From the NCBI GenBank assembly GCA_963971575.1, contig OZ020612.1:67701869-67765868 (forward strand): 64,000 bases of DNA, written 5' to 3'. Under the pieces are notes generated by a model. The model was not told the DNA's origin and did no database searches. It saw only the letters and a program-made list of their open reading frames with translations. The translations under genes and the position numbers were made by a program. Origin of the DNA: Liopterus haemorrhoidalis (lineage: Eukaryota; Arthropoda; Insecta; Coleoptera; Dytiscidae). Position 1 is the stretch's first letter, and each line of letters starts with the position of its first letter. Positions 43,441 to 55,622 of the stretch are shown here, piece after piece.

Positions 43441-44774
43441 TTTCTATTTTTCATCAATTTTTTAGGGAATTCTAGGTATATTTTTATCTGTTAAGATATT
43501 GCCAACTGTTTAGTTACCTCCAAATATATATTTTGTGTTTCGTTTTCAAATTTGGCATTACCTCGAACGTTCTAATTTACCATCATCTAGGTTATTTCTT
43601 TTGTTTTTCTTTACAGCTCGTAACTTTGTGAAGATTTTTTCAATATTTTCATTCTGATAAATATGTCAACATATTTTACAGTTGGTAATTTAAAAGTTTC
43701 CAAAAAATTGATAAATAAATTGATGTGTGTAAAGTGGTTGTCTTTGTTTCCAAGGTTACCAATAAAATTTTCAATTAATTGACAAAAAACTTGATCAATT
43801 TGTTGATCAATTAATTGAACTGTGTAAAACCAACTTTACATTAATATCTCCAAATTAACCGATATTTCATAGGATCATTCCTTTTCCTAGACTCTTCATA
43901 TGCGGTCCGTCGTTAGTTGAAACATCTTTATACGGCGTATGACTTTTTTATTTGTTTGCCGCCATAATCGTAATTAGTAAGTGATTATAGTGATTTGATT
44001 GTGCGAATGTAACGTGTAAAAACAGCAATGAATGTAGATGCAGTGTATTGGCGGTGGCTGCATTGTGTTGTAAATGCGGGCAGTGAAGCGGCACATTATT
44101 GCGAGGGTGCATTTTCACCCCAACCCCTGCTGCACTTGTACATGGGGTACTCACCCCTAGCACGTACACGCGGGGACATATTTATGATTTTGTTAAGATA
44201 TCCCTCTTATTGCTCCTATGGATAGTTTTTATAGCATTATACTATAAAGATAGTTTTGAGTTAAATTTGACAGATCTACATTCGAGTCTACACCACTTCA
44301 AATTACTTATTACAGGGGTTCACAACCAATAACGCGCGGCACACGTTGGCCTCTCGGACTCTTAATTGTTGAACATGAAACCTGAAAAACATATTTTTTT
44401 TTAAAATTCATAATAGCACATACTGTGGAAAAATTTGTTAATTTAAGAACGTTTGTGTATCCTTCTTCGAAAGCACATGTGTATGTTATGTTTTCCAGAA
44501 TTCAAATTAAAATTGAACACAAAAATAACTGACCTGGACTCAACAAACGGTGTACTAGGAGATGATGCTAGGCGTGTCGTTGTGCACGACGTCACAGAGG
44601 AAAAAAAACAAATCTATCTGTAATGACAGTACTTACTTGATTGAAATTTTTTTATAAAATCCAAATCAAACTCATGCCTACAGAAATCGGAATCAATACT
44701 GTTATTATATCTCGTTTCTTTATTTGGAAATTATTTTTTCATTAACGCAACACAAACTGATCTAAAAAATAAAT
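43441..44774. other. No gene recognised
   Basis: AT-rich. CAGGGGTTCACAACC near 44315, followed by GCGCGGCACACG, looks like a solo hAT-like terminus. Short ORFs around 44028-44332 lack recognisable content. Confidence 0.4.
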
Positions 44775-44965
44775 TTAAGGAAATATGTAGAAGTTTCCAT
44801 AATCATCACGACAATACAGCCCATTGTGGTCCTTGGCCACCTTCAAAGGAGCCTTCCAACTTGTCCTATCTTTTACCGTATGTTTCCAGTTTCGAATTTT
44901 AATTTCTTCAGTTCTTTTATGATGTTATCCATACATTTTTTCCTTGGTCTACTGACACTTCTGTG
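44775..44965 (-). pseudogene. Non-LTR retrotransposon ORF2 C-terminus, fragment
   Basis: Minus strand: SRPRKKCMDNIIKELKKLKF, a frame change, then NWKHTVKDRTSWKAPLKVAK and DHNGLYCRDDYG, stop at 44775. The GRPRKxWxDNI...DRxxWK...AKDHNGL tail is characteristic of LINE ORF2 3' ends in animals. Confidence 0.65.
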
Positions 44966-46639
44966 GCCAGGATGATTGCATATATACTAATTTGGTCGGG
45001 TTTATCTCATCACGTCTCTCCACATCTATCAATCTATCAAATCTATCTTAAGCCGCATTTAGAGCTCTTAAATCAATAGCTTATGCACTGTAGATTATAG
45101 ACTGTTCACTGTCACCAGAAAGTTTGTCATATGGTAAGACGTGAAACCGTTCAGACCTCCAAATTTAATACGCTGTTTGTTGTGGATTGTGCATAATTTT
45201 CTAAACTTATAGCTAGTGAGATGTTTTAATGAGACAGACATATAAACACATTGGCTATCGCATTCTATCAGTGACACCGTAGTTATCGTATACCTCTACA
45301 TAAGCTAACATAATATCATCATTAACAAATCTTGCTCAAAAATTCAAAGACGGACAGTAAATATGATCAATTTAGGTAATTAGGTAGTTAAAATATAAGA
45401 CTACAGAATTATAAGAACGATAATACATATAAAATATTTTACGAAGCTAAATAGTTCGTTTCAAAATTCACAGATGGAGGGCTATTCGTAACATATTAAT
45501 TTCTAACATGATATGAACGGTACATGCAACGTTAAAAAGAATGCTTAGAAACATAACTTACAGCTAACAAAGCACAGTCTACAACCTTTTAATATAAAGA
45601 TTTTCGAAATACGAGCGGAGGAGGTTATCTCTACAAGTGAGATGAACGAAATGTTGGGAATGTGGGAGAATGTTTCAGACTTTATTCAAAAGAAACACCA
45701 GAATAAGTTACAACTGGGCGTTCGACGTCGCTATTTAATGACACTTGCCGAACTCATTCCAATGGGGAAAATTGATTTGACATACGAGTAATTTGAGTTA
45801 CGAGCTCCGTCATGGAACGAATTAAACTCGTAAGTCAAGGTACCACTGTAGTTGTATGTAATTTTAAAAACTTTTAATTTCTGGGTATGCATTTTATAAC
45901 TCCTATTTTTATATATTCTTGCTTGTGGCGTGTCGTGAAATTTTGAGAAGAGTTTTGGTGTGCCGCAGAATTCTGGAAAGAGCTTTGGTGTGCCTCTGAT
46001 TATCTACCACAAAATTTTGACATTGAATTATTAATAAAAAATAAGAATTTTTCAGTCACTGAATCTTTCATGCCTTTCATTGCTGTTGCTACTCTAAAAA
46101 TGCTTATAAATGCAGTTGGTTTCGTTCTTTTAAATTGCCCCTAGGTTTACAAAACTATGTTATTACAGTTTTACTAAGAAGCGATTACTTCACGAAAATT
46201 TTGCCAGAGACTAGAGTTCTTCCAACTGGGCCACGGTATATTTACGTGTAATTGTAGTGAATATCTTCCCATAAGATGGCGTGACATTGTTATAAATTTT
46301 TTTCAACAAACCATTGTATACATGTTTCGTATCTCTTAATTAAATGACTCTAATTCCTCAACTCTTAATGTTCTCAAGAGACTTCAGGGTACTTTGCAGA
46401 CAATAGTCTCATGTATAATTACACTATTGAGATCCTATTAAGATACGAAAAATACTAGAATTTTAGACAAATTTACACTTAAATAAACAGTACAATGCTA
46501 CCAACAAAATATACCATTTACTACAATTTTCAAAATATGTCCGATAAAGTATATGACTTATACTATAATTAACATATTAATGTGTTTCTCTCTCTCACTC
46601 TCACTCAGATAGTTGAGGCGCCGAAAGCGGGGCCGGGCT
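44966..46639. other. No gene; fragments of MITE families
   Basis: TTAAGCCGCATTTAGAGCTC at about 45048 is a decayed end of the MITE family seen intact at 60681. A Tigger-like solo terminus is at 45772-45848. GGTGTGCCGCAGAATTCTGG near 45958 is possibly hAT-derived. Confidence 0.4.
45772..45848. mobile_element. Solo Tigger/pogo-like terminus, sister of 39518-39593
   Basis: Nearly the same TTGACATACGAGTAATTTGA ... GGTACCACTG followed by TA. It retains TCGTAAGTCAAGG, where the other copy has a small deletion. Confidence 0.65.
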
Positions 46640-47465
46640 AATCTAGAGTCTCTTGTTTATGCATACAAAACCCTAGACATTTATGTATGTAATTATATTC
46701 GCAGATACTTAGAGAATAAATCTGCAATATACTGTTCATATCGGTCAAAAGATATAGGAGTATCTTAGGGTTTCTTGTTTATGCCTACGAAACCCTAGAC
46801 ATTTCTATAGGTTATTTTATCCGCAGAATTTAAATAATAAATCTGCAAAATATTTTTCATATCGATCAAAGGATATAGAAGTGTGTAGAATTTCTTGTTT
46901 ATTCCTACGAAACTCTAGACATTTCTATACGTTGTTTTATTCGCAGATTCTTAGAGAATAAATCTGCAAAATACAGTTCATATCGGTCAAAGGATATAGG
47001 AGTATCCTAGGGTTTCTTGTTTATGCCTACGAAATCCTAGACATTTCTATACGATATTTAATCGCAGATTTTTAAATAATAAATCTGCAAAATATTTTTC
47101 ATATCGATCAAAGGATATAGAAGTGTCTAGAATTTCTTGTTTATGCATACGAAACTCTAGACATTTCTATACGTTGTTTTATCCGCAAATACTTAGAGAA
47201 TAAATCTGCAAAATATTTTTCATATTGATCAAAGAATATAGTTTCTTATTTATGTCTACGAAACCCTAGATATTTAGGTATGTTATTTTGTCCGCAGATT
47301 CTTAAAGAATAAATCTGCAAAATATTGTTCATATCGGTCAAAGAATATAGAAGTCTCTTGTTTATGCCTAGCTAGACATTTATGTATGTAATTATATTCG
47401 TAGATTCTTAGAGAATAAATCTGCAAAATATTGTTCATATCGGTCAAAGGATATAGGATTGTCTG
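46640..47465 (+). repeat. ~120-bp satellite, 7 units, alternating types
   Basis: CTTGTTTA starts at 46652, 46774, 46894, 47016, 47136, 47245 (CTTATTTA) and 47357. Units 2 and 4 share GGAGTATC...AGGGTTTC and units 3 and 5 share GAAGTGT...AGAATTTC, a two-unit higher-order pattern of about 242 bp. Each monomer holds an imperfect hairpin (AGGGTTTCTTGTTTATGCCT to GAAACCCT) like the TIR of the 40774 element. A diverged array lies at 21195-21415. Confidence 0.92.
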
Positions 47466-48580
47466 CCAATCATGAGAACCTTAGGAAAAATTGACGTAAT
47501 GTAACCGAGATTTCATACAGATACTTGCTAATTATATATGTACGATTCGATACTTTTTATGAATTGTTTAAATATGGAGACATTGTTTTGTCTACAAACG
47601 GATAATTTTCTTTGTTCTTATACGCCACTTAGGCGTTAGGAACTTATTACTAATTACCTTTTTTGTTAATATTTTTAGCCCCAAACCCTACATTTAATAA
47701 GTACCTTTGGGGCATTAAAGTCTTTGAACGACTTTCCTCAATATTTCTCGTCTAATTGTAAAATCTGCAAATCAAATTCAGATATCATTATTAAAACACG
47801 TCAGTGTGTTCCCCTTTTGAATATTCCTGTAAAGAGACGTTAATTGCCTCGTATTTTGAGACTTGTCAACTTCACTAATTGAGAAACTTTACATTCCAAC
47901 TACCAGAATTTCCATTGTTCAAGTTTTCAGAGAAATTACTAAATTTACACATGAAATTTTGTACGCTTCAGAAAATTACAGTATATTTTGTATGTGAATA
48001 TATTTAATACAATCCTGTTTCTAAGCCGCTTCGTTCGTACTTAACTGCGACTCACAAAACACTATGCCGTTCTCTTGCTCCTTCATACTACGGTGCGAGG
48101 CTCAAAGCTGGACTCACCTTTCTCACTTTGCTTCAGAATATTCAGTGTAAACTCGCCGAGAATTCAGATGTCGGTTAAAAAAATCGTAAAGCTCAACCGA
48201 GAAGATTATCAAAATGAAGCGGTGTCATTCGTTCAGAGATTGAGAGAGAACTAACGTTCTGTTTTTCAGTCTCTCTTCCCATCATCTCGGTGGGAGTTGT
48301 AGGGGAGAGTGGTGTACCTTGGGACGCTTTTTATATTTTTTTCAATAACTTTTATTTGAATTATTTTTGATAAAAGAAAAACACGAACTTGATAGATGAC
48401 TCTTTTATTGTTCATACGCCAAAAACAAAAAATTTATATATTTATAAATATTAATCAAAAATAATGTATCTTTTACAATCAAAATTGCCCCAGAGAGCTA
48501 AAGTACTTTGAAACAACCAAATTTGTATCAAAACGCATTGTTACAAATCATCAAGCTTATTATAAAAAGTTATATTCCGT
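47466..48580. other. No gene; possible Tigger-like end near 48302
   Basis: TAGGGGAGAGTGGTGTACCT at 48302 resembles the TIR start of the 24741 element. Complementary motifs (CCAAGGTACAGAC) near 49554 could be its other side, which would make the LINE at 48590 an insertion in it. Confidence 0.4.
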
Positions 48581-49147
48581 GAATTTAAGAGACGAAAAAA
48601 GGAAGATATTAAGAGAATGCTGGGAAGAAAGAATGAAGGAAGAACAAAAGGGTAAATTGTCGGAATGGAGAGAAACAAGCAAAGAGTACTATTGGAGATG
48701 TGGGATGGACATAAGGGAATCTGAGCGAAAGAGAGACGGAGGAAGAAACATAGTAGAAGAATTGAGAAGGAGAGACAAGGAGGTACAGGAGCAGGAAAGA
48801 AAAGAATAGACAATTCAAGGAATGTGAAAAGGTATAGAGAGATAAGGACGGTAGGAATACCTAAATATTTGAAAGGGAGGAGAGGAAAGGCAGCGGGCAG
48901 AGTTAGGAGGATTGCCAGATTAAGATGTGGAAATAAAGAACGGAGTAATAGGTATTGGGCAAAACCAGAGGATAGGCTATGCAGAATGTGTAGGGAGGAG
49001 GAAGAATCCTTGGAACACCTAACAAAAAAATATGGAAAGATGATAAAATGGGAGGAAGAGATAAAGGAGCTGTTGAGTGAGGAAGGAAAGGGAGAAAGGT
49101 GGGTGAGAGTACTCGAGGAAAGAAGGAAGGAATGCGGAAAGGTTTAA
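48579..49147 (+). pseudogene. LINE ORF2 C-terminal region (R1/jockey-like of insects)
   Basis: Two overlapping frames. First comes a charged helix (RKILRECWEERMKEEQKGKL, then EYYWRCGMDIRESERK). After a frameshift near 48808 come YREIRTVGIPKYLKGRR, RIARLRCGNKERSNRYW and CRMCREEEESLEHLTKK. RIARxRxGN...CRxCxxEEExxEH is the zinc-knuckle tail of insect LINE ORF2 proteins, but the final H-x-x-C cysteine is replaced. Confidence 0.75.
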
Positions 49148-49361
49148 ACAGAACTGAGAACTAAGACAGATCTGAGAACAGGAAGGAAGAGAGGGGCAAA
49201 GGAGGAGGAAAGAAAAGAGGGAAGAGAAGCGAAAAAGTGACGAAAGAGGTCAGAAGAACTGGAGGCAAGAAAGAAGGAGATCAGAGATGGAAGCCGAAAA
49301 GAGAATAGGAAGAAAGAGAGGGACACCGGAGGAAGAATGAAGAATATCCCGGGAATTTAAG
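48590..49361 (+). mobile_element. 5'-truncated LINE with 9-bp direct repeat GAATTTAAG
   Basis: GAATTTAAG at 48581-48589 and again at 49353-49361 flanks a strongly purine-rich block that encodes the C-terminus of a LINE ORF2. The match of direct repeats to the coding block suggests a target-site duplication. No poly-A tail is visible. Confidence 0.65.
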
Positions 49362-50378
49362 GACAGTTTTTGCGATTGCCTTTCCACCAGTTACTTGCTT
49401 ATTTCATAGAAGTCATTTTTTCTTCGGATGAAGTCTCTTCCTCCTTCATTTTTTTTTTTTTTCGTGTGTTTCACTTCTAAATAATCATCTGCGTTTATAA
49501 CTTCTGCTACGATAGGTATTTTAACAGTCCCATATTATACAGATGGAACAGTCCCAAGGTACAGACACTTATTTGTCTCAAGGTATAGTTGTTCACACCA
49601 AGAGATTACACGCATTAATACATATACAACATGTTAAATAAAATATAAAATCCTGTAATTACTCACCTTTGAACTTGAGAAACTATTATTTGAGAAAGAA
49701 AAAAAAATCAAATACGTTATTGATAGTTTACACAGAATTGTGTAAAATAGATATATATATTTGTGTATCGGTACTCAATCGATCGATCGGCATCTGAATT
49801 CTCGAAGTATTATAGTGTTTTTCACACACTATTACTTATTCCGCTTTATTAATGTATATTTGTCAAAGCCGTATGGGATGTATAAATATAAGGTTTATAG
49901 TGTATTTACTGGTAATGAAATGAGTCAGCAACATAAATCATTCTGGAAATGTCATGATTGAATTAAACACTGGCTAATTACATTAGAGTTACATTAAGGA
50001 CATTCACAAATGAAATACAATCTAAAACACATTAATAAGAACTGAAAGTAATAACAATATCAGCCATATTTGGTTGAATATATCGATTCACTTCAAAATC
50101 GTTGCTTGTTACCAGGGGGACACAAGGGGTCCGGACCCCCCCCCCGTACTGTGAGAACTGAGGACTTGTTTTTTTGTTCTTCACTTAAAATTTAGGAGTG
50201 AGGACCTTTTTTTTTTGCTCTTCACTTAAAATTTACAAAAGGAGGACCTTTTTTTTGCTCTTCACTTGAAATTGAAATTTTGCCCTGTGTTTATAAAAAT
50301 TATGTATAATTGGACCCCCCCCCAAGCCAAAAATCTGTGTGCGCCCCTGCTTGTTACAATTTCTTGGATAATGTAAGT
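49362..50378. other. No gene recognised
   Basis: Between 50150 and 50280 a ~50-bp motif, AGGACCTTTTTTTTGCTCTTC, recurs three times. Poly-C runs lie at 50139 and 50316. Confidence 0.45.
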
Positions 50379-50750
50379 CAGTGGTGCCAACCTTTTGTTC
50401 TTGCGGAGCCCTTTTTAAAATCAATTTCTATGACGGAGCCCCTAGGCCTACCCTAGTCTTACAAATTAATGGTGTTTAGAAGTATTGTTACGGGGGAGGG
50501 GGTAGATTTTTTAGTTAATATAAATTCACTTTTCTCTTTCAAAGTTCACATATTGATAGATAGACAGGTTTTTATAAAATGAAGCAAATAATCAAAATAC
50601 ACGCAGATTATTCAAATAAAAATGCATCTCGCCGATCACATTCCAGCTAGTCATAGAGTCATAAACTGGCTAGATACAGAAATCACTTGGACATACATAA
50701 AACTTGGCCAATTTTCTTTCAGAATGTCATTTCCAGTTTTATTATTTTGA
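50379..50750. mobile_element. hAT-like MITE, copy 2 (truncated at right)
   Basis: CAGTGGTGCCAACC start and a body as in the 62344 copy up to CCAGTTTTATTATTTTGAT, where it stops abruptly and the 1.2-kb repeat begins. Confidence 0.8.
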
Positions 50751-50751
50751 T

Positions 50752-51942
50752 GCCATTTTTTTTTTTGCCAAAAATGTCAAAATTTTAGACCGTAACTCAA
50801 AACTGACCATATATTTGTGATCTAAGGCTAAAAATATATAAGTATACCAAATTTCGAACAAAAATAAAAAAAAAAATCTTCAAAATTTTGGTCAAAATTT
50901 TTTTGACTCTAATTTTAGCCAAAATATAGTTTTCGGCTAATTTTTGGATGAGGATTATGAAAAAAATATTAAAAAAATTCATGCTTTCCTAGTTTTTGAG
51001 TTAGGGCTGATTTAGGTCAGTTTTTTGCCTATAATTCCAAAACTTTTGCCCAAACTTCAAAATGGACCAAATTTTCTTGATCTCTGACCAAAAATGCATA
51101 TTTGTACCAATTTTCAATAAAATCGGAGATAAAAAATTTTTGATTAAAAATCGAAAAATTCGTAAGGGGTACCCCTTACGAATTTTTCGATTTTTGGCCA
51201 TTTTCAAGGATTTTGGATTACTGCCCCTACAAAACTTAATAATATGTTTATTTAAGCCCAATTTTTTTCTTAGATTAAACAGTGTAGTAGAATTTTAAAA
51301 TTTTAAGCCGCATATTTATATCCCTAACCATTTTTTAGTTAGCAATTTCCAAAATTTTCAAAAAAATTTAAAAAAAATGAAAAAACTTCAAAAAAATTTT
51401 TTGTTTCAAAATCTGGTTACAAGTAAATTAGGACCTCAAGATTTCAAAAATTTCAACCGTAGGTCTTTATTGCATTTCGTTTTTGAGATATATCCATGCG
51501 AAGATGAATATTTCTATAAATCACGCCATATTAAAACTTGTCATAATTTTAAAATACGCAAAACGAGTAAGGCCTCAAATATTTTCTAGACTTAATAAAC
51601 TACGAGGAATCCAAAATTTCTAGCGTCAGGTTATTTCTCTAACCGTTTTTGAGTTGTGATTTTTTTAAACTCACAATTTTCGGAAATTATGTAAATTATG
51701 CCATAAGGAAAATTGTCACAATCTCAAAACGCAGTAAACGATTAAAGCCTCAATTTTTTTCTAGACTAAATAAACTACAATGAATCCAAAAATTACAACC
51801 GCTGGTCGCTATCTTTAACCATTTTTGAGTTGTGATTTTTTTTATTTTACAAATTTCACAAATAATGTAAATTATGCCATTCAAAAAATTGTCATTATCT
51901 CAATACGTTTTAAACGATTAAAGCCCCAATTTTTCTCCAGCC
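50752..51942. repeat. 1.2-kb AT-rich repeat, copy A
   Basis: Matches 61140-62343 almost throughout (AGACCGTAACTCAAAAC..., GTTTTTTGCCTATAATTCC..., AAGCCCCAATTTTTCT). It ends at the same hAT insertion point as copy B. A perfect inverted pair AATTTTTCG/CGAAAAATT surrounds AAGGGGTACCCCTT (51149-51191), a strong local hairpin. Confidence 0.88.
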
Positions 51943-51981
51943 CAGTGGTTCCCAACCTTTTTTTACTTGCGGAGCCCTTTT
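51943..51981. mobile_element. hAT-like MITE, first ~40 bp only
   Basis: CAGTGGTTCCCAACCTTTTT then TTACTTGCGGAGCCCTTTT, cut off before unrelated sequence similar to 42760 (AATTTGG...GATGATAGAG). It is inserted at the same position relative to the 1.2-kb repeat as the full copy at 62344. Confidence 0.75.
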
Positions 51982-52888
51982 CACGTAATTTGGTAGGATG
52001 ATAGAGTAAAACCAGGATTCGAATATAGGGTATATTATATCATAATAATTTTATGCTAAGGGGGTGTTTCGGGGTTAAAATTGTTTACTAAAACGCCTTT
52101 TTGCATTTGGATGATAATTTAAGGAGATATGGGGACAACGTAGAGATAAAACTTTGAAACTTACTTAACTTCTATTGACAAAAACATACATTACAAAAAT
52201 TGTTTATAATAAGAAAACATATCTTATTTATTCTATTAATTTTTCGTACATTACCTAGTTATATACATAAAGTTCAAGCCGGGTATGTATGCAAACATAT
52301 ATCAAATCTGTATTTTTCGAAATCGTTGTGTTATAAAATATTGTTAGAATTAATTTGTGCAATTTCTGATTGCAATTGGTCGGAATTTATGTTTGTAGTG
52401 TAATTGGGTGATTATTGGTGTAATAATTCAAACATTTCCCGCAACATAAGTCTTGTAAATGAGGTGTGGAAAGGTGTTTTACATTCGGCAGAGACAGAAT
52501 GGCGAATGGGGAATGGCGGACGGCGAATGGCGTTTACTCAACTTCCTGTCTGGGCCCGAAGCCGCATTAGTCTGTTCAATGGTTTCCACTACTCACACAT
52601 ACACCTTCATTACGGCTAATTACAACGAGGCTCACAACTGGCATAAACGGCACACGACAGTATACACACACACACACACAACAAACACACATTGGCATCA
52701 GCTGGTTATATAATATTCAGTCCCTAGCCATATTATTAGACGCATCGTAATTTTTATATCAAAGGTAGTCATTTGTTTATAACGTTTTTATTTGACTGTA
52801 ACAATGATAGTTGGATATGAATCCGACAGAAAGTGTGTGTGAGCTGAATATCAGAAAAGTGGCAAACTAACTGAAATGTGGTCTCGAA
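51982..52888. other. No gene recognised; (AC)n at about 52664-52693
   Basis: The first 80 bp resemble 42760-42850 (Helitron-like fragment). A run of GAATGGCGGACGGCGAATGG lies around 52505. Confidence 0.4.
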
Positions 52889-53173
52889 TAGCGTTTCTCA
52901 ACCGAAAACGTGCTACGGACCAGTAAAATATTTAATTTTCTACCGCGGACCACAAAAAATAAATGTACTACTAAACAAATTTATTGTATATGTACTCTAC
53001 ATCTATATAATATCTCACTAATAAGAAATCACTGAAAATGAACCAAAATCACAGAAAATGGACAAAAAATTAACAAAAACGAACAAAAATAATAATTTAT
53101 AAGCCTTTCGCGGATCACAAAATTTTTGCTAACGACCACCAGTAGTCCGCGGACCACCGGTTGAAAAACACTG
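52889..53173. mobile_element. hAT-like MITE (TTTCTCAACCG type)
   Basis: TAGCGTTTCTCAACCGAAAA at left and the complement of the right end (CAGTGTTTTTCAACCGGTGG) form short TIRs around 285 bp. Both ends carry GGACCA/TGGTCC motifs. The 8-bp duplication is not preserved. Confidence 0.65.
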
Positions 53174-53318
53174 ATGTAGAATACCAAAGGATTTACGTCA
53201 TCAATAAAAGTTACTAAAACAGTGGCAAGTACGTTTACATGCGAAAGTTTATTTTTTGTAATTACAGTACACTGCCACCTACTTAATATTATTACAATAT
53301 CAATATCAATTTAATATA

Positions 53319-54013
53319 CAGGGTGTTTGTTTGAAACGGGGCACCCCGAAAATCTCCTTTATTTGTAAAGATACAAAAAATCTTCAGAACAAAAGTTAAA
53401 CTACACAAAAAGGCCCATCTAAAGGTTACTATAATTCTGAGGCACTTCCGGTTTCACCGGAAATGATGTCAACTTTCGATCTAGCATAGGGAATCGATAA
53501 TTTTATATTTTTTTCCTAAAAGTACATTAAATTAGCTTTACAATTACATCAAAAAGTCATATTTTTATGTTAACCATTTCAAAATGGCGATCATTTATTT
53601 ACAAAATAATAATCAACATGAGTTTTACTAAGTTGAACGTAGCAAGCTTTGAAAACAATAAAAAAAAGAAACAAAATATCTCTACAATAAACTATTTGAC
53701 TATTTAGAAAAAAAAACTATTACTTTTTACAATTATTTTACAAAAAAAAATTACAAATGTTCGATCAAACCACCATTATTGTCCACACATTTTCTCATTC
53801 TTAATAAAAACTCTTCCATCGCCCTTATAAGAGTACACTCTTGGATATCCCGTTTTTTATAGTTTTTTTTTCTAAATAGTCAAATAGTTTATTTTAGAGA
53901 TATTTTGTTTCTTTTTTTTTTATTGTTTTCAAAGCTTGCTACGTTCTACTTTGTAAAACTTATGTTGATTATTATTTTGTAAATAAATGGTCGCCATTTT
54001 GAAATGGTTATTT
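53319..54013. mobile_element. Mariner derivative with large internal inverted repeat
   Basis: A TA then CAGGGTGTTTGTTTGAAACG starts the element. About 143 bp at 53573-53715 recur inverted at 53868-54010 around the last codons of a transposase. The terminal 250 bp of the left side have no partner on the right, so the right end is truncated. Confidence 0.7.
53757..53826 (-). pseudogene. Mariner transposase C-terminal tail
   Basis: Minus strand AMEEFLLRMRKCVDNNGGLI then EHL and stop. The form RxRxCxxxNGGxxEHL is the usual C-terminus of ITm/mariner transposases. Confidence 0.6.
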
Positions 54014-54629
54014 TCCATACCCTTGCTTAACGGTCAAACAGTAAGTTCAAACGGCTTAACACTTGCGGCTTGCATGTATAGAAGTATGGAATGTACTATA
54101 TTTTGTACTGATTTTGATATCTATGTGAAACTGAAAAATATGTTCGTTCGATAGGAGGAAAAGTAATTGTCTGAAAGTAGAGCATGTAGACCGGTAGCTC
54201 TTTGCGAGTTTATGTCTTACGGCTGTTAATTGAAAAATAAGAATCGTCCATGACCGTGATGCTTGAGGGGTTTTCAAGGCCACACAAAAGTAACACGTCA
54301 TTTACCTCGTACCACCTTCCCCCCACACCTGGTGTGCCATCGTCCATTTCGCAAATCGCTGTTTCTTATAAAATTTGTTAAGGAAGCAATAGTAACTTTA
54401 CTTACAAAGTTATTAGAAAGGAAAATCGAATGGTTCTTGACCTCTGGTACTATAAAACTCATGTTGGGCATGATTTTTGGTCATATTATCCCCGTATACA
54501 GACTCGGCATGAAAATTTACAAGGCTGTCTGCAAAATTAAACGCAAAATTTTGTCTACTGAAATTTTTAACAGCAATGTAAGTATTGGCAGTTAATTACC
54601 AATGACCAACATATTACAAAATAAAACTC
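54014..54629. other. No gene recognised
   Basis: A 110-codon + strand ORF at 54263-54595 has no recognised domains. It could be LINE-derived. Confidence 0.35.
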
Positions 54630-55512
54630 ATCCAGGTCCTTTATCAGGATGTCACTTGCGAAATCCTGCACAAAGGTGTTCTCAGCGACCCCATTCCTGT
54701 TGGCGCTGGCATTAAGCAAGGATGTACTCTGTCGCCCATCCTCTTTAACATCGTCCTAGATGATGTATTGAAAAGGAGTATCGGAACTGGAGACGGAATT
54801 CGCTGGACTTTAACTTTCCACCTGGCAGATTTGGAGTATGCAGATGACATTTGCCTTCTGTCTCACACCTTCGACAACATGAGTGCTATGCTAGATTCTC
54901 TCGTAAATGAGGCGCAATTGGTAGGCCTTGCAATCAGCATTAAGAAGAAATCCATGCGATTAGGCTCCACTCAACAGGACAAGTTCCGCATTAACGATCA
55001 CCTCATTGAAGACGTCGACATTTTTACTTACCTCGGAAGCATTGTCTCATGCAAATCTGGAGGCACCGAAGAGGATGTTAAAATGAGGATTAACAAAGCT
55101 AGGCATGCTTTCAGTATGCTGAAAAATGTTTGGAACTCTTCGCAGTATGCCAATTCCACAAAAATTAGAATATTCAATTCTAATATCATGCCGGTTCTAC
55201 TATACGGCTGTGAAAACCTCTAAAACCATTATTCATCGTCTTCAAGTGTTCGTCAATTCTTGCTTGCGTAGAATATTACGCATATTTTGGCCTGACGTTA
55301 TTACCAACGCTCGCCTTTGGGAGAGTACTTACCAAAGCCCCATAGACATCTTGATAAAACAGCGAAAGTGGAGATGGATAGCCATACCTTAAGGAAGAAC
55401 CCTTTGTCCGTCAGTAAAACGGCTCTTGATTGGAACCTACAAGAGAGCAGTAGATGTGGCAGAGCAACGAACACTTGGCGTAGAGTAACCATGAAGGAAG
55501 CCGGCGAAAGCT
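54630..55512 (+). pseudogene. LINE reverse transcriptase, C-terminal part, two frameshifts
   Basis: Blocks in order: GIKQGCTLSPILFNIVLDD (finger/palm), LEYADDICLLSHTFDNM with the catalytic YADD, LVGLAISIKKKSMRLG, IFTYLGSIVSCKSGGTEEDV, MPVLLYGCE. After a frameshift near 55215 come HRLQVFVNSCLRRILRIFWP and LIKQRKWRWI. After another near 55380 come HTLRKNPLSVSKTALDWN and ATNTWRRVTMKEAGES. The last blocks are the typical GHTLRK...ALxWN...RGRPxNTWRR tail of RTE-like ORF2. It starts inside the RT domain with no endonuclease, so it is dead on arrival. Confidence 0.88.
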
Positions 55513-55587
55513 AAAACATCGAGAGCAAGACAAATCCAAATGGCGACAGTTTATTGAAGCCCTATGCTTCACATAGGAGCGACAGGA

Positions 55588-55621
<34 letters not shown>
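54630..55621 (+). mobile_element. RTE/CR1-like LINE, 5'-truncated, with (TA)n tail
   Basis: A reverse-transcriptase C-terminal half is followed by a pure TA microsatellite at about 55591-55621. Microsatellite tails instead of poly-A are known from RTE-type elements. Confidence 0.75.

Positions 55622-55622
<1 letters not shown>

Noticed and set aside
48541..48818. Minus-strand ORFs rich in F, L and S that look like membrane proteins.
   Set aside because: They are the complement of the purine-rich LINE coding strand.
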